From Tropicibacter sp. Alg240-R139 (GTDB lineage Bacteria; Pseudomonadota; Alphaproteobacteria; Rhodobacterales; Rhodobacteraceae): a DNA stretch of 64,000 nucleotides. The notes beneath the pieces were generated by a model that worked only from the letters and a program-made list of their open reading frames with translations, was not told the origin of the DNA and searched no databases. Within the stretch, counting starts at the first letter, position 1. Each line of letters opens with the position of its first letter. The stretch is from positions 1,512,191 through 1,576,190 of the forward strand of contig NZ_UNRA01000001.1 in assembly GCF_900537075.1 (NCBI RefSeq), in the 5' to 3' direction. A program made the translations under genes and the position numbers. Shown here piece after piece: positions 34,541-44,407 of the stretch.

Positions 34541-34885
34541 ATGAGCCGAGAGATCGTCAATGCCATCTGTGAACCCTTTCCCGGAGCCGAACTGTCGGAC
34601 CCCTGGGGTGGTGGTCATGATGCGTGGAAGGTGGGCGGCAAGATGTTTGCTTGTGTGGGCTCGATGGGCGACGGGGTTTCGGTCAAGACACCTGACATCG
34701 AGACGGCGCAGATGCTGATCGAGGCCGGTGTCGGCGTGAAAGCCCCCTATTTCCACCGCAGCTGGATCAGGTTGCCGTGGGACACGGACGCGGACGAAAT
34801 GCGCCACCGTCTTGAGGCGAGCTATGACATTGTGCGGTCCGGGTTGACCAAAAAGCTGCAGGCGACCCTGGCACCCCGCGCCTGA
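34541..34885 (+). CDS. MmcQ/YjbR family protein
   Basis: Small protein of 114 residues of the double-wing MmcQ/YjbR fold. Recognisable stretches are FPGAELSDPWGGGHDAWKVG near 13-32, KMFACVGSMGDGVSVKTP near 34-51 and the closing HRLEASYDIVRSGLTKKLQ near 88. The fold resembles DNA-binding modules, but the role in cells is not known. It stands alone, divergent from cysS with about 225 bp between them. Confidence 0.88.
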   Translation: MSREIVNAICEPFPGAELSDPWGGGHDAWKVGGKMFACVGSMGDGVSVKTPDIETAQMLIEAGVGVKAPYFHRSWIRLPWDTDADEMRHRLEASYDIVRSGLTKKLQATLAPRA

Positions 34886-35081
34886 CGTACGGCTATTCGC
34901 AGATGCAGAAAATCAACCTGCATTTGGCGTGTGCTAAGCGTGCACACCCCGTGCACCGCCACCACGTAGAAACACGAGCGCGCGCCAGTGCGTTGCATCC
35001 AAACTCTTCCGTATTGACCTCAACCCGACTTGAGGCACTAGGCTCCTTCCACCTGCCCGAATTCACCATCAAGGAGCGATC

Positions 35082-35459
35082 ATGAAATTCACCACCGCTG
35101 GCGTGATCCTTTTCACCCACAACTACGACGCCTGCGTCGACTTCTATGGCCGCGTGCTTGGGCTGGACATGTCGCATCGCATAGATCGGGCTGGCGAGCA
35201 GCTCACGACCTTTCGGCTGGGGGATACCTATCTGATGGTGGAAGAGGGTGGTGTTGGATCTGCACACGCAAAGACGATTGGCCAAAACCCAACGAAATTC
35301 CGGTTTAACGTTCCAGATGTCGCAGTGTCCGTGCAGGAGCTGAAGGATCGGGGGATTACCCCCAAGGTCTGCCACCACGGTTGGGGCACCACCGCAGAAT
35401 TCACCGACCCGGACGGGAACCGCTGTGCACTGCGTTCTGACGATGGGTTTGGAATTTGA
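35082..35459 (+). CDS. VOC family protein (glyoxalase/bleomycin-resistance fold)
   Basis: Protein of 125 residues made of two beta-alpha-beta-beta-beta units. It starts FTTAGVILFTHNYDACVDFY, has LGLDMSHRIDRAGEQLTTFR near 26, and closes with GTTAEFTDPDGNRCALRS near 105, where the second-half acidic metal ligand usually lies. The first-half position is not an obvious His, so enzymatic activity is uncertain. AAGGAGCG lies before the ATG. The aminotransferase gene follows 80 bp later on the same strand. Confidence 0.85.
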   Translation: MKFTTAGVILFTHNYDACVDFYGRVLGLDMSHRIDRAGEQLTTFRLGDTYLMVEEGGVGSAHAKTIGQNPTKFRFNVPDVAVSVQELKDRGITPKVCHHGWGTTAEFTDPDGNRCALRSDDGFGI

Positions 35460-35539
35460 GCCGACCCTGGCAGAACTGGAATTGACAAATCAGCGCGGCT
35501 CTGCCCCTCTCCGCCGGTGGCCAGTTGAGGGAGACAAAC

Positions 35540-36727
35540 ATGCAGCTGTCGCATCGCATCACACATTTGACCGGCGGAGGGTCGGACGGCTGGGACGTGT
35601 TTTATCGTGCCCGCCGGATGAAGGCCGAGGGCGTTCCGGTTACCGAGCTCACCATCGGCGAGCATGACATAGGCACGCACGCGTCGATTCTGGCGGCGAT
35701 GAATGCGTCGGCCAAAGGCGGCCATACAGGTTATGCCATGGTGCCCGGTGTGGCCTCGTTGCGCGAAACCGTTGCGAAACGGATCGAAGAACAGACCGGC
35801 GTGCCGACCACAGCCGACAACGTGATGATCACCCCCGGTGGCCAGGCCGCGTTGTTTGCGGCCCACGCCGCGACCTGCAATGCTGGCGATACTGCGCTTT
35901 ATCTTGATCCCTACTACGCGACCTATCCCGGCACGATCCGGGGTGTGGGTGCTGTCGCCAAGGCGGTTCAAACCCATGCCGAAGACGCATTCCAACCCCG
36001 TGCAGCAGACATCGACGCCGCAGCTGAAGGCGCAGTATCTCTACTGATCAATTCGCCCAACAACCCCACCGGCGTTGTCTATTCCCGCCAAACGCTGGAC
36101 GGGATCGCCGAAGTCTGCAAGGCGCGCGATCTGTGGCTGATTTCAGACGAGGTCTATGACACGCAAGTGTGGGAGGGCGAGCACATCTCGCCCCGCGCGC
36201 TGCCCGGCATGGCTGAACGCACGTTGGTGGTTGGCTCGATGTCGAAATCACACGCCATGACCGGTTCGCGCTGCGGCTGGATCGTAGGTCCGACCGAGGT
36301 GATCACTCATCTGATCAACCTGGCAACCCATACGACTTATGGCGTGCCCGGGTTCATTCAGGACGCTGCTGATTTTGCACTGAACGCGGGGGACGAGCTG
36401 GAAGCCGAAGTCGCCGCCCCATTCCGCCGCCGCAGGCTGTTGGCCAAGGACATCTTGGCCGGACAGAACACGATCAGCCTGGTGCCCGCGCAAGGCGCGA
36501 TGTATCTGATGTTGGATGTCCGAGCGACGGGTATGAGCGGCGAAGACTTCGCCAATGCCTTGCTGGATGCCCACCACATTGCCGTCATGCCCGGCGAGAG
36601 TTTTGGTCAGGCTGCGGCCGGTCACATCCGGGTGGCGATGACGATCGCAGACGAGGAATTTGCCAAGGCGTTGCAAACGCTGTGTGCCTTTGCAACCGAG
36701 CGGGCCAACACGGTGGCCGCCCAGTAG
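35540..36727 (+). CDS. Class I/II pyridoxal-phosphate aminotransferase
   Basis: Aminotransferase of 395 residues from the ATG at 35540 (GAGGGAG eight bases upstream; the frame opens at a TTG at 35525). Fold-type I landmarks: TPGGQAALFAAHAATC near 102, NSPNNPTGVVYSRQTLDGI near 170, ISDEVYDTQVWEGE near 201 and the PLP lysine in SMSKSHAMTGSRCGW near 236. The substrate-carboxylate Arg is in HIRVAMTIADEEF near 366. Aspartate/tyrosine-type family; exact amino donor not determinable. A second, distinct aminotransferase is at 53388. Confidence 0.9.
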   Translation: MQLSHRITHLTGGGSDGWDVFYRARRMKAEGVPVTELTIGEHDIGTHASILAAMNASAKGGHTGYAMVPGVASLRETVAKRIEEQTGVPTTADNVMITPGGQAALFAAHAATCNAGDTALYLDPYYATYPGTIRGVGAVAKAVQTHAEDAFQPRAADIDAAAEGAVSLLINSPNNPTGVVYSRQTLDGIAEVCKARDLWLISDEVYDTQVWEGEHISPRALPGMAERTLVVGSMSKSHAMTGSRCGWIVGPTEVITHLINLATHTTYGVPGFIQDAADFALNAGDELEAEVAAPFRRRRLLAKDILAGQNTISLVPAQGAMYLMLDVRATGMSGEDFANALLDAHHIAVMPGESFGQAAAGHIRVAMTIADEEFAKALQTLCAFATERANTVAAQ

Positions 36728-36733
36728 CGAAAA

Positions 36734-36760
36734 CCGGCGCGGTGGACATCGCCGCGCCGG
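36734..36760. terminator. Bidirectional hairpin between aminotransferase and outer-membrane gene
   Basis: Stem CCGGCGCGG and CCGCGCCGG (9 bp) around a nine-base loop, seven bases after the aminotransferase stop and 23 bp before the convergent barrel gene stop. No strong U-run, but the position between converging genes fits transcription ending. Confidence 0.6.
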
Positions 36761-36782
36761 GGTACTCGTTACGCTGAAAACT

Positions 36783-37301
36783 CTAGAACCGGAACGAGGC
36801 GCGCAGATTCACGGACGCCGAATCCAGATCCGATGTCGAGCTGCTCACATTGCTGAACTTGTGCTGCAAAACCTCACCGCTCACGGTGAACTGCTCGGTC
36901 ACCTGATAAGCAACACCCAGACCGTAGACATAGCCGTTTTCGTTTCCCAGCGACGTATAGGCGCGCGAGGCCCCCACCACGGCATAGCCAAGCGCGGGGC
37001 CGAAGTCATAACCGCCCTTCAGTTTAAGGTTGGCCACATTGTCGACCGTGCCTCCACCTGCTGGCAGGCCAAGGTCAAAGCGAGTGACCTCTAATTCGCT
37101 ACCAACGACGAAATCACCAAAGTCATAGTCATAGCCGATGTGACCGCCAAAGGTAGTCTCTTTGCCATCGGCTGCGCCAGGTCCGTCAACATCGGCATGT
37201 CCGATGCTGAAACCGGCATAAGGCCCAGTCCAATCCGCGGCCATGGCGGCAGGCGCGCCAAGCAGCGCGACTGAGGTTACTGCAGGAACCAAGAGTTTCA
37301 T
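36783..37301 (-). CDS. Outer-membrane beta-barrel protein
   Basis: Protein of 172 residues from the ATG at 37301, with GGAG six bases upstream. A signal peptide is clear (MKLLVPAVTSVALLGAPAAMA, cleaved near 21), then ADWTGPYAGFSIGHADVDG, alternating aromatic and polar strands, and a terminal strand ending in phenylalanine (VNLRASFRF), the mark of outer-membrane insertion. It resembles the OmpA-like/Omp25 eight-strand class of alphaproteobacteria. Likely a structural or adhesion protein of the outer membrane; no ligand can be inferred. Confidence 0.87.
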   Translation of the reverse strand: MKLLVPAVTSVALLGAPAAMAADWTGPYAGFSIGHADVDGPGAADGKETTFGGHIGYDYDFGDFVVGSELEVTRFDLGLPAGGGTVDNVANLKLKGGYDFGPALGYAVVGASRAYTSLGNENGYVYGLGVAYQVTEQFTVSGEVLQHKFSNVSSSTSDLDSASVNLRASFRF

Positions 37302-37707
37302 TTTACACTCCAATCTTCTTTGCACACCGCACGGGGATTACCGTTTAACAGCATACCTTTGCACCAATCCCCGTGCCGTGTGACAGTGAGATGGAAACGG
37401 ATTCCAACTGCTTCAAGACGACTGACAGAAAGCGTGCAAGGTGCCGCGCAATTCCCGCAGGTTTTCGCGCATCGGGCGAAAACCTGCCCAAAATCACCGC
37501 TTTCAGCGTCGCAAATAGGACAGATCAGCCATGCACCTCTTGAAAAAATGGACCGAAGTTTAGGGGAGAGCCATGCAAGCAGAACAGAGTAAAATCTGTC
37601 TGGTGAGCCGCACCATTGGTGCGGATCGTGGCCGTGCCGCGCGGGGACGACCGGACCCGAGTTGATCTGAAGCAAAACTCCAGTCAACTCACATCGGACC
37701 AAATGAC
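37302..37707. other. Divergent intergenic region, barrel protein and MttB-family genes
   Basis: About 400 bp that must hold promoters for both flanking genes. I see only short frames without resemblance to known proteins and no convincing operator, riboswitch or small RNA. Confidence 0.45.
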
Positions 37708-39252
37708 ATGAACGACCAATCCCGATCCACTTTGCGCAGCGGCGGACGCGCCGCGCGCCGTGCTGCCCGTGCAGCCGCCCTGCCCGATCACCTGCGCCCC
37801 ATTCGCCACGGCATGGAAAGCCGCGCGCTGAACCTGCTCAGCCAGCAGGATATGGAACGCATTCACTCTGCCGCGCTGGACGCTTTGGAAACCATCGGCC
37901 TGGCCGATGCACCCCAAAGCGGTATCGACTATCTGGTGGATGCAGGCTGCACCCTGGGCGACGATGGCCGCATTCGGTTCCCACGCGCCCTGGTCGAAGA
38001 TATGCTGACCAAAGCAAACCGCGACGTCACGCTCTACAGCCGCGATGGCAAGACCGACCTTGATCTGACCGGCGCCAAAGTTCACTACGGCACCGCCGGG
38101 GCGGCTGTGTCGATGGTGGACCCCGATGGGCGCAATTATCGCGATTCAACGGTGCAGGATCTGCACGACGCCGCGCGCATCTGTCAGCACCTTGATAACA
38201 TTCACTTTGTCCAACGCCCGATGGTGTGTCGTGACATCCCCGACAATCGCGAGATGGACCTGAACACGATCTATGCCTGCACATCCGGCACCTTCAAACA
38301 TATCGGCACCTCGTTCACTGAGCCATCTTATGTGAAACCCGCACTGGAAATGCTGCACATGATTGCAGGCGGCGAGGACAAGTGGCGCGAACGGCCTTTC
38401 ATGTCGAACTCGAACTGTTTTGTCGTACCACCGATGAAGTTCGCCACCGAGGCCTGCGAAGTGATGGAGGAATGCATCAAGGGCGGTATGCCGGTGCTGC
38501 TATTGTCAGCGGGCATGTCAGGAGCGACGGCGCCATCCACCGTGGCAGGCGCCATTGTGCAGGCGACCGCCGAATGTCTGGCCGGTCTGGTCTATGTCAA
38601 CGCGGTCAAGCCGGGTCATCCGGCGATCATGGGCACATGGCCCTTTGGTCTGGACCTGCGCACCGGCGCGATGACCGTGGGGTCTGGCGAACAGGCGTTG
38701 TTGAGCGCAGGTTGCGCGCAGATGCACCGGTTCTATGACCTGCCGGGCGGGGCTGCGGCTGGCGCTGCGGATTCCAAGCTGCCCGATATGCAGGCCGGGT
38801 GGGAGCAGATGTGTTCGGCTGTCATGACCGGCCTGTCGGGGCTGAACATGGTGTACGAGGCTGCCGGCATGCACGCCTCGCTGCTTGGGTTCTGCTTTGA
38901 AAGCCTGATCTTAAGCGACGATCTGTTGGGACAAGCCTTGCGCTGTGTGCGCGGGATCGAGGTGACGGACGAAACCATGGCCCTGGACCAGATCGCCGAG
39001 GTTTGTCTGGGCGGCACGGGGCACTATCTGGGCACCGATGCCACGCTGAGCCGGATGCAGCAGGACTTTGTCTATCCCACGTTGGGCGATCGTACCTCGC
39101 CCAAGGAATGGGCAGAGTTGGACAAGCCCGATCTGGTGCAAAAGGCCACGGCCAAGAAGCTGCAGATCCTGGCGGAACGCTCGCCTGCAAACTTCTCACC
39201 CGATCTGGATCAGGCGATCCGCGCGGCATTCAACATTCACTTACCGTCGTAA
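37708..39252 (+). CDS. Trimethylamine methyltransferase (MttB) superfamily protein, non-pyrrolysine
   Basis: Protein of 514 residues related to MttB. It reads through with no in-frame UAG, so it belongs to the non-pyrrolysine branch that includes glycine betaine methyltransferase. Family stretches are HYGTAGAAVSMVDPDGRNYR near 123, GTSFTEPSYVKPALEMLH near 200 and SGATAPSTVAGAIVQATAEC near 271. Known members pass a methyl group from a quaternary amine to a cobalamin-bearing corrinoid protein. No corrinoid protein, reactivase or methyltetrahydrofolate partner is adjacent, so partners must be elsewhere. The N terminus is Arg/Ala-rich (RSGGRAARRAARAAAL). Substrate not determinable. Confidence 0.85.
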   Translation: MNDQSRSTLRSGGRAARRAARAAALPDHLRPIRHGMESRALNLLSQQDMERIHSAALDALETIGLADAPQSGIDYLVDAGCTLGDDGRIRFPRALVEDMLTKANRDVTLYSRDGKTDLDLTGAKVHYGTAGAAVSMVDPDGRNYRDSTVQDLHDAARICQHLDNIHFVQRPMVCRDIPDNREMDLNTIYACTSGTFKHIGTSFTEPSYVKPALEMLHMIAGGEDKWRERPFMSNSNCFVVPPMKFATEACEVMEECIKGGMPVLLLSAGMSGATAPSTVAGAIVQATAECLAGLVYVNAVKPGHPAIMGTWPFGLDLRTGAMTVGSGEQALLSAGCAQMHRFYDLPGGAAAGAADSKLPDMQAGWEQMCSAVMTGLSGLNMVYEAAGMHASLLGFCFESLILSDDLLGQALRCVRGIEVTDETMALDQIAEVCLGGTGHYLGTDATLSRMQQDFVYPTLGDRTSPKEWAELDKPDLVQKATAKKLQILAERSPANFSPDLDQAIRAAFNIHLPS

Positions 39253-39319
39253 TTAACTGTAATATTTAACTTAATGGCGCACAGGTCTTAATTGAACTGC
39301 GCGCCTTACTCCTATCGGC

Positions 39320-39559
39320 CTAGCCGTCGGATTCAGGCAGCAGACCGGCCTTTTGCGCGGCGCCCACTTCTTCGCCGTCCAGAACACCATCGGCATTCTG
39401 ATCCATCGCAACAAAGCTGCTGGCGTCCAGTTCAGGAAAGACGGCCTGCACCTCCTCCAGTGTCAGAACACCGTCGTCGTTGGCATCCGCCTGAGTGGCG
39501 GCCCACGCCGGGGCGGTCAAAAGAAGGCTGGCAATTGGCAGGGCTTTGATCAGTTTCAT
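39320..39559 (-). CDS. Small secreted EF-hand protein
   Basis: Protein of 79 residues from the ATG at 39559 (AGGAG upstream); the longer frame to 39883 has no matching start. Signal peptide MKLIKALPIASLLLTAPAWA, then two calcium-binding loops, DANDDGVLTLEE (about 24-35) and DQNADGVLDGEE (about 51-62), each with acidic residues at positions 1, 3, 5 and 12. Probably a periplasmic calcium-binding protein; partner unknown. It stands alone between the MttB-family and nrdJ genes. Confidence 0.82.
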   Translation of the reverse strand: MKLIKALPIASLLLTAPAWAATQADANDDGVLTLEEVQAVFPELDASSFVAMDQNADGVLDGEEVGAAQKAGLLPESDG

Positions 39560-39838
39560 GAGGCACTCCTGTGTTTTTTTGGATGTCCGTTGATTGGACC
39601 CCCTTAGAAACAGGCAAACCAATCGCGCCGTCACTGGGGGACATGCAGATCGCAGAATTCCAGCCAACACACGCCGGATTCGCCCTCGTGGCTGCGCAAA
39701 GAATGGCGGGGCAAAATTCCGCGCATCGCGATCGGCGGAACTCGCCGGGATAAAGACCCCAGAAAGAGCAACCCTTTGCCGAAATTCGCCCAAAACGTGC
39801 ACCGGCGCCTTTTGGCCGGTTCCCTTGAGTCGCAAAAA

Positions 39839-39861
39839 AAAGGGGGCCAGTGGCCCCCTTT
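39839..39861 (-). terminator. Intrinsic terminator downstream of nrdJ
   Basis: On the minus strand AAAGGGGGCC-ACT-GGCCCCCTTT runs straight into further T residues (to 39834). Ten base pairs and a tight three-base loop with a U-run: a standard terminator for nrdJ, which stops at 40077. The 215 bp between carries no recognisable gene. Confidence 0.85.
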
Positions 39862-40076
39862 GAGTTTCGCTTTCCAGGCTCATCTAGTTTACCGCCCGGT
39901 GTTTTTTTGCCTGCGGCCTGGACTGCGTCTGGGGCGAGCGCACCCGCCCCGTGGTCAGGTGGGAAGGACTGGTCTTCCGGCCCACCCTGTCTCGTCGGGG
40001 CCAGGATCACCGAGGGTGGATCCTTGTGTGGCCCCTACGCATCCCCCCAAGGGAACGCGATCTGTTTGCCTGTGGT
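39862..40076. other. nrdJ 3' untranslated stretch
   Basis: Region from the nrdJ stop to its terminator, GC-rich with several small inverted repeats such as ACTGGTCTTCCGG. No gene seen. Confidence 0.4.
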
Positions 40077-43000
40077 TTACGAGCAGCCGCTCGTTGACCC
40101 GCAGGTGTTGCACTTCATGCAGGTGCCGTTGCGCACCAGCGTGTAGTTTCCGCATTCGTTGCAAGCCTCGCCCTCATAGCCCTGCATTTTGGCCTTGGCG
40201 CGGGCATCCATGCCCATGGCGACCACAGGGGCCGCATCCGAGGCTGTCTCGGGAACGATTGTTTGCAACGCGCTGACCGGATCAACTGCACCGTTCAACG
40301 CAGTGCCGTCCGACTGCCCACCGTTCAGCACCACAAGATCCTGCGGCAGACGCTTGCGCAGATAGCCGGTCGAGCTGATTTGTTTCAGCACTTCCAATGA
40401 CTTGGACGCCGCAGTTTCGCTGATCTCGTTGATGTTGGACACGCCCTCTTCCTCGCCGCGACCGATGTCGTCGAATGTGGCACCCTCGGGCTTTACATGC
40501 GCCAGATCGGTGCGGTCCAGATATGACACCGCCAGCTCGCGGAAAATATAATCAAGGATCGAAGTAGCGTTCTTGATTGAATCGTTGCCCTGTACCATGC
40601 CCGCCGGTTCGAACTTGGTGAAGGTAAAGGCATCGACGAACTCTTCGAGTGGCACGCCGTATTGCAGACCAACCGACACGGCGATGGCAAAGTTGTTCAT
40701 CATCGCGCGGAAGCCGGCGCCTTCCTTGTGCATGTCGATGAAAATCTCGCCCAGCTTGCCGTCCTCGAACTCGCCGGTGCGCAGGTACACCTTGTGCCCG
40801 CCAACGACGGCTTTTTGGGTGTAGCCCTTGCGGCGGTGGGGCAGCTTTTCACGGTGGCTGCGAATGATTTCCTTGACCACAACCTTTTCGATCACTTTCT
40901 CGGCCAGCACGACGGCCTTTTCCTGGATCGAACCGCTTTCCAGAATTTCAGCGGCGTCATCGTCATCCTCGACCAGAGCTGCAGCCAGCGGCTGGCTGAG
41001 TTTCGAGCCGTCGCGATAGAGCGCGTTGGCCTTAACCCCCAGCGACCAGCTGAGTTCATAGGCTTTCTGGCAGTCCTCGATGGTGGCATCGTTGGGCATG
41101 TTGATCGTTTTCGAAATCGCGCCCGAAATGAACGACTGCGCGGCGGCCATCATGGTGATGTGGCTGTCCACCGACAGGAAGCGCTTGCCCTTCTTGCCGC
41201 AAGGGTTGGCACAGTCAAAGATGTGATAGTGCTCTTCCTTCAGATGCGGCGCCCCTTCCAGGGTCATGGTGCCGCAGACGTGGTCGTTGGCGCCATCAAT
41301 GTCGGCTTTGGTGAACCCAAGGTGGCGCAACAGGTCAAAGGTGGGGTCGTTCAGCTTGTCGGCAGGGATGCCCAGAACACCAGTGCAGAACTCTTCGCCG
41401 AGGGTCCACTGGTTGAACACAAACCGGATGTCGAACGCGCTTTCCAGCGCCGCATCGATTTTACGCAGTTCGTTAGGACCAAAACCATGGCCGGTCAGCG
41501 AGGTGTGGTTGATCCCCGGCGCGTTGCCGATGGTACCGTGACCGACGGCGTAAGATACGATCTCTTCGATCTCGGACGAGCTGTAGCCTTGGAACTCCAG
41601 AGCTGCCGGAACAGACCGGTTGATGATCTTGAAGTATCCGCCGCCTGCAAGCTTCTTGAACTTGACCAGAGCAAAGTCAGGCTCGATCCCAGTGGTGTCA
41701 CAATCCATCACCAAACCGATGGTGCCGGTGGGCGCGATGACGGTGGCCTGCGCGTTGCGATAGCCGTTCTTTTCACCAAGGCTCAGCGCCTCGTCCCAGG
41801 CGGACATGGCCAGATCGACCAGGCGCACATCGGGGCAGTTGGCGTGATCCAGCGGTACTGGTTTAACGGCCAGCTTTTCATACCCATGCGAGGCACCGTG
41901 GGCCGCCTTGCGGTGGTTGCGCATGACGCGCAGCATGTGGTCGGCGTTGCGCTGATACCCCGAGAACGGACCCAGCTCGCCGGCGATCTCGGCCGAGGTG
42001 GCATAGGCGACACCGGTCATGATCGCGGTCAGCGCACCACACAGCGCGCGGCCCTCGTCGCTGTCATAGCCGTGGCCCATGTTCATCAGCAGACCGCCGA
42101 TGTTGGCATAGCCCAGACCCAGCGTGCGGAAGTCATAAGACAGCTGTGCGATTTCCTTGGACGGGAATTGCGCCATGGTCACGCTGATTTCCAGCGTCAG
42201 GGTCCACAGACGCGCAGTGTGCATGTAATCGTCGGCCTGAAACTTGCCATCCTCAAGGAAGGTCAGCAGGTTCATTGACGCCAGATTACAGGCGGTGTCG
42301 TCCAGGAACATGTATTCCGAACAAGGGTTTGAGCCGCGAATTTCACCGTCTTCGGGGCATGTGTGCCACTCGTTCACCGTGTCGTGGTACTGAATACCCG
42401 GATCGGCGCAGGCCCAGGCCGCGTGGCCCACTTGGGCCCACAGGTCGCGCGCTTTGATGGTCTTGGACACTTTGCCGTCGGTGCGGTTGATCAGCTCCCA
42501 ATCGGCGTCTTTTTCGATCGCCTTGAGGAAGGTGTTAGTGACGCGGATGGAGTTGTTGGAGTTCTGGCCCGAGACCGAGCTGTACGCCTCGGAATCCCAG
42601 TCGGTGTCATAGGTCGGGAATTCGATGCTGGTGTGGCCCTGCTTGGCATAATCCAGCACGCGTTTGATGTAGGTTTCCGGGATCGCGACCTTTTTGGCCT
42701 CGCGGATCGCCTTTTTCAGCGCGTCGTTGTGGTTGGCGTCATAGGCGTCATCAGCCTTGCCATCCCAAGTGCGCAGCGCCTCAAAGATACCGTTCAGCTT
42801 GGCCTCGTGCATCTTCGAACCCGCGACGATGCTCGCCACTTTCTGCTCTTCGATGACCTTCCAGTTGATGAAATCCTGAATATCGGGGTGATCGGCATCG
42901 ACGATGACCATTTTCGCGGCACGGCGCGTGGTACCGCCCGACTTGATCGCGCCGGCCGCGCGGTCGCCGATTTTCAGGAAACCCATCAGGCCACTGGATT

Positions 43001-43724
43001 TGCCACCACCGGACAGGGCCTCGCCCTCGCCGCGCAGATGGCTGAAGTTGGTGCCAGTACCCGAGCCGTATTTGAACAGGCGCGCCTCGCGGACCCACAG
43101 GTCCATGATGCCACCTTCGTTGACCAGATCATCCTCGACGCCCTGAATAAAGCAGGCGTGGGGCTGCGGGTGCTCGTAGGACGATTTGGATTTGGTAAGT
43201 TTGCCGGTTTTGTAATCGACATAGTGGTGGCCCTGCGCCGGGCCGTCGATGCCATAGGCCCAATGCAGGCCGGTGTTGAACCACTGGGGCGAATTTGGCG
43301 CGGCCCGTTGGGTGGCCAACATGTACCGCATCTCGTCGAAATAGGCACGCGCATCTTCCTCGGTCGAGAAATAGCCGCCCTTCCAGCCCCAATAGGTCCA
43401 GGCGCCCGCCAGACGGTCGAACACCTGTTTGGATGATGTCTCACCCCCAAATTCGACGTTGCCATCTGGGGCCGAGCGCCACAGGAATTCGGGCACGTCT
43501 TTTTCGCGGACTTTTTTCAGTCGCGAGGGCACGCCTGCTTTGCGGAAATATTTCTGGGCGATGACGTCGCTGGCGACCTGGCTCCAGCTGCCCGGCACTT
43601 CGATGTCGTCCAGTTTGAACACGATCGTGCCGTCAGGATTGCGGATTTCAGACGTGGCCGAGACAAAATCAAGCTCTGCGTAGGCGTCCTGACCTGCTTT
43701 GGTGAATTTCCGTTCTATCTTCAT
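40077..43724 (-). CDS. nrdJ: Adenosylcobalamin-dependent ribonucleotide reductase (class II)
   Basis: Reduces ribonucleotides using B12, without needing oxygen. The start is the ATG at 43724 ([20 protein letters not shown]), giving 1215 residues; the open frame runs on to 43952 but is leader. Landmarks: [20 protein letters not shown] near 468, holding the catalytic Cys and Asn-x-x-Glu-type region, [20 protein letters not shown] near 660, a TSCPD-like domain around 970-1080, and a C-terminal zinc ribbon with [20 protein letters not shown] and CGSTSGCS. Long alphaproteobacterial NrdJ proteins have this length. It is a single-gene unit with its own terminator, and it neighbours the nap cluster, which also serves low-oxygen life. 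Confidence 0.95.
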   Translation of the reverse strand: MKIERKFTKAGQDAYAELDFVSATSEIRNPDGTIVFKLDDIEVPGSWSQVASDVIAQKYFRKAGVPSRLKKVREKDVPEFLWRSAPDGNVEFGGETSSKQVFDRLAGAWTYWGWKGGYFSTEEDARAYFDEMRYMLATQRAAPNSPQWFNTGLHWAYGIDGPAQGHHYVDYKTGKLTKSKSSYEHPQPHACFIQGVEDDLVNEGGIMDLWVREARLFKYGSGTGTNFSHLRGEGEALSGGGKSSGLMGFLKIGDRAAGAIKSGGTTRRAAKMVIVDADHPDIQDFINWKVIEEQKVASIVAGSKMHEAKLNGIFEALRTWDGKADDAYDANHNDALKKAIREAKKVAIPETYIKRVLDYAKQGHTSIEFPTYDTDWDSEAYSSVSGQNSNNSIRVTNTFLKAIEKDADWELINRTDGKVSKTIKARDLWAQVGHAAWACADPGIQYHDTVNEWHTCPEDGEIRGSNPCSEYMFLDDTACNLASMNLLTFLEDGKFQADDYMHTARLWTLTLEISVTMAQFPSKEIAQLSYDFRTLGLGYANIGGLLMNMGHGYDSDEGRALCGALTAIMTGVAYATSAEIAGELGPFSGYQRNADHMLRVMRNHRKAAHGASHGYEKLAVKPVPLDHANCPDVRLVDLAMSAWDEALSLGEKNGYRNAQATVIAPTGTIGLVMDCDTTGIEPDFALVKFKKLAGGGYFKIINRSVPAALEFQGYSSSEIEEIVSYAVGHGTIGNAPGINHTSLTGHGFGPNELRKIDAALESAFDIRFVFNQWTLGEEFCTGVLGIPADKLNDPTFDLLRHLGFTKADIDGANDHVCGTMTLEGAPHLKEEHYHIFDCANPCGKKGKRFLSVDSHITMMAAAQSFISGAISKTINMPNDATIEDCQKAYELSWSLGVKANALYRDGSKLSQPLAAALVEDDDDAAEILESGSIQEKAVVLAEKVIEKVVVKEIIRSHREKLPHRRKGYTQKAVVGGHKVYLRTGEFEDGKLGEIFIDMHKEGAGFRAMMNNFAIAVSVGLQYGVPLEEFVDAFTFTKFEPAGMVQGNDSIKNATSILDYIFRELAVSYLDRTDLAHVKPEGATFDDIGRGEEEGVSNINEISETAASKSLEVLKQISSTGYLRKRLPQDLVVLNGGQSDGTALNGAVDPVSALQTIVPETASDAAPVVAMGMDARAKAKMQGYEGEACNECGNYTLVRNGTCMKCNTCGSTSGCS

Positions 43725-44358
43725 CCCGCTGCCCCTAAATTCCAGCTTCCAACTTATGGCCCCATCAGCCCATGAATTTGCCCCGAACCAGTCCCAGGGC
43801 CGTGACAGAAGGAAAAGACATCCCGTCGCGGCCGAAGCCACGTCAAAACGGCGCTGCCGCGCCCATTTTCCGAGAGTTACCCCACTGTCGCGTCGCGCTG
43901 CTGCCCTCTGGTCATACCTACCAGATTTAGTGGCAGTGCGTCCGACCCCCACAATCTGGCGTATCTAGGCCCAAGAGGTCAACGCTCTTTTTACCAAGCT
44001 TTGGGAAAGATTTGTATTGACGCCTGCCAAGATTCTGGTCGGTCCCAGCGGGTTCCGATTCCTCCACAAGTTATGCCCAGGGCGCAGCATCCGGGATGCC
44101 CCAAGCATGATTGGGATTTCTCGATTTTTCCGGCACACTTACCAGATTTCATTAACAATTATTAACGCATCTCTCTGCATCGCGGCGCAAAAAGGGAGGT
44201 CACAAAATCCTGTGGCAAAATTGTCAAATTTGATGCGAGGCGCGGTGCTGAAACTCGAAGAACATTTGCTCGATCCGAGAGAATCGGGGGGGACCCGACG
44301 CCTTGCCCGAAAACTAGGCAGCCACAATATGTCGTGGCACCGACCCCCAATGAACACC
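43725..44358. other. Long intergenic region between nap operon and nrdJ
   Basis: About 630 bp. A plus-strand frame from 44017 exists but resembles no protein and runs into napC antisense. TACCAGATTTAGTG occurs at 43919-43932 and again at 44400-44413, and its first ten bases also at 44140-44149. The copy at 43918-43933, read on the minus strand, has some likeness to an NrdR box (CCACTAAATCTGGTAG), with a weaker possible partner about 31 bp away. An A/T-rich ATTAACAATTATTAACG lies at about 44151-44167. No cobalamin riboswitch was recognised. Confidence 0.4.
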
Positions 44359-44391
44359 AAAGGCAGAGCCAATCTCTCGGCTCTGCCTTTT
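44359..44391. terminator. Terminator hairpin after napC
   Basis: AAAGGCAGAGCC and GGCTCTGCCTTT form a perfect 12-bp stem with an eight-base loop, followed by T residues on the plus strand and AAAGG-complementary TTT on the minus strand. It starts 17 bp after the napC stop and should end the nap transcript; the plus-strand reading is slightly better, so it may work both ways. Confidence 0.8.
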
Positions 44392-44407
44392 GCACAATGT
44401 ACCAGAT

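Noticed and set aside
37708-39252. Pyrrolysine-containing MttB
   Set aside because: The gene has no in-frame UAG and no pyl genes are near.
40662-43436. Long plus-strand frames of 538 and 357 codons
   Set aside because: They lie wholly antisense to nrdJ, whose motifs are clear, and they resemble no protein.
43725-44358. Cobalamin riboswitch before nrdJ
   Set aside because: No B12-box-like sequence or matching fold was recognised in the leader.
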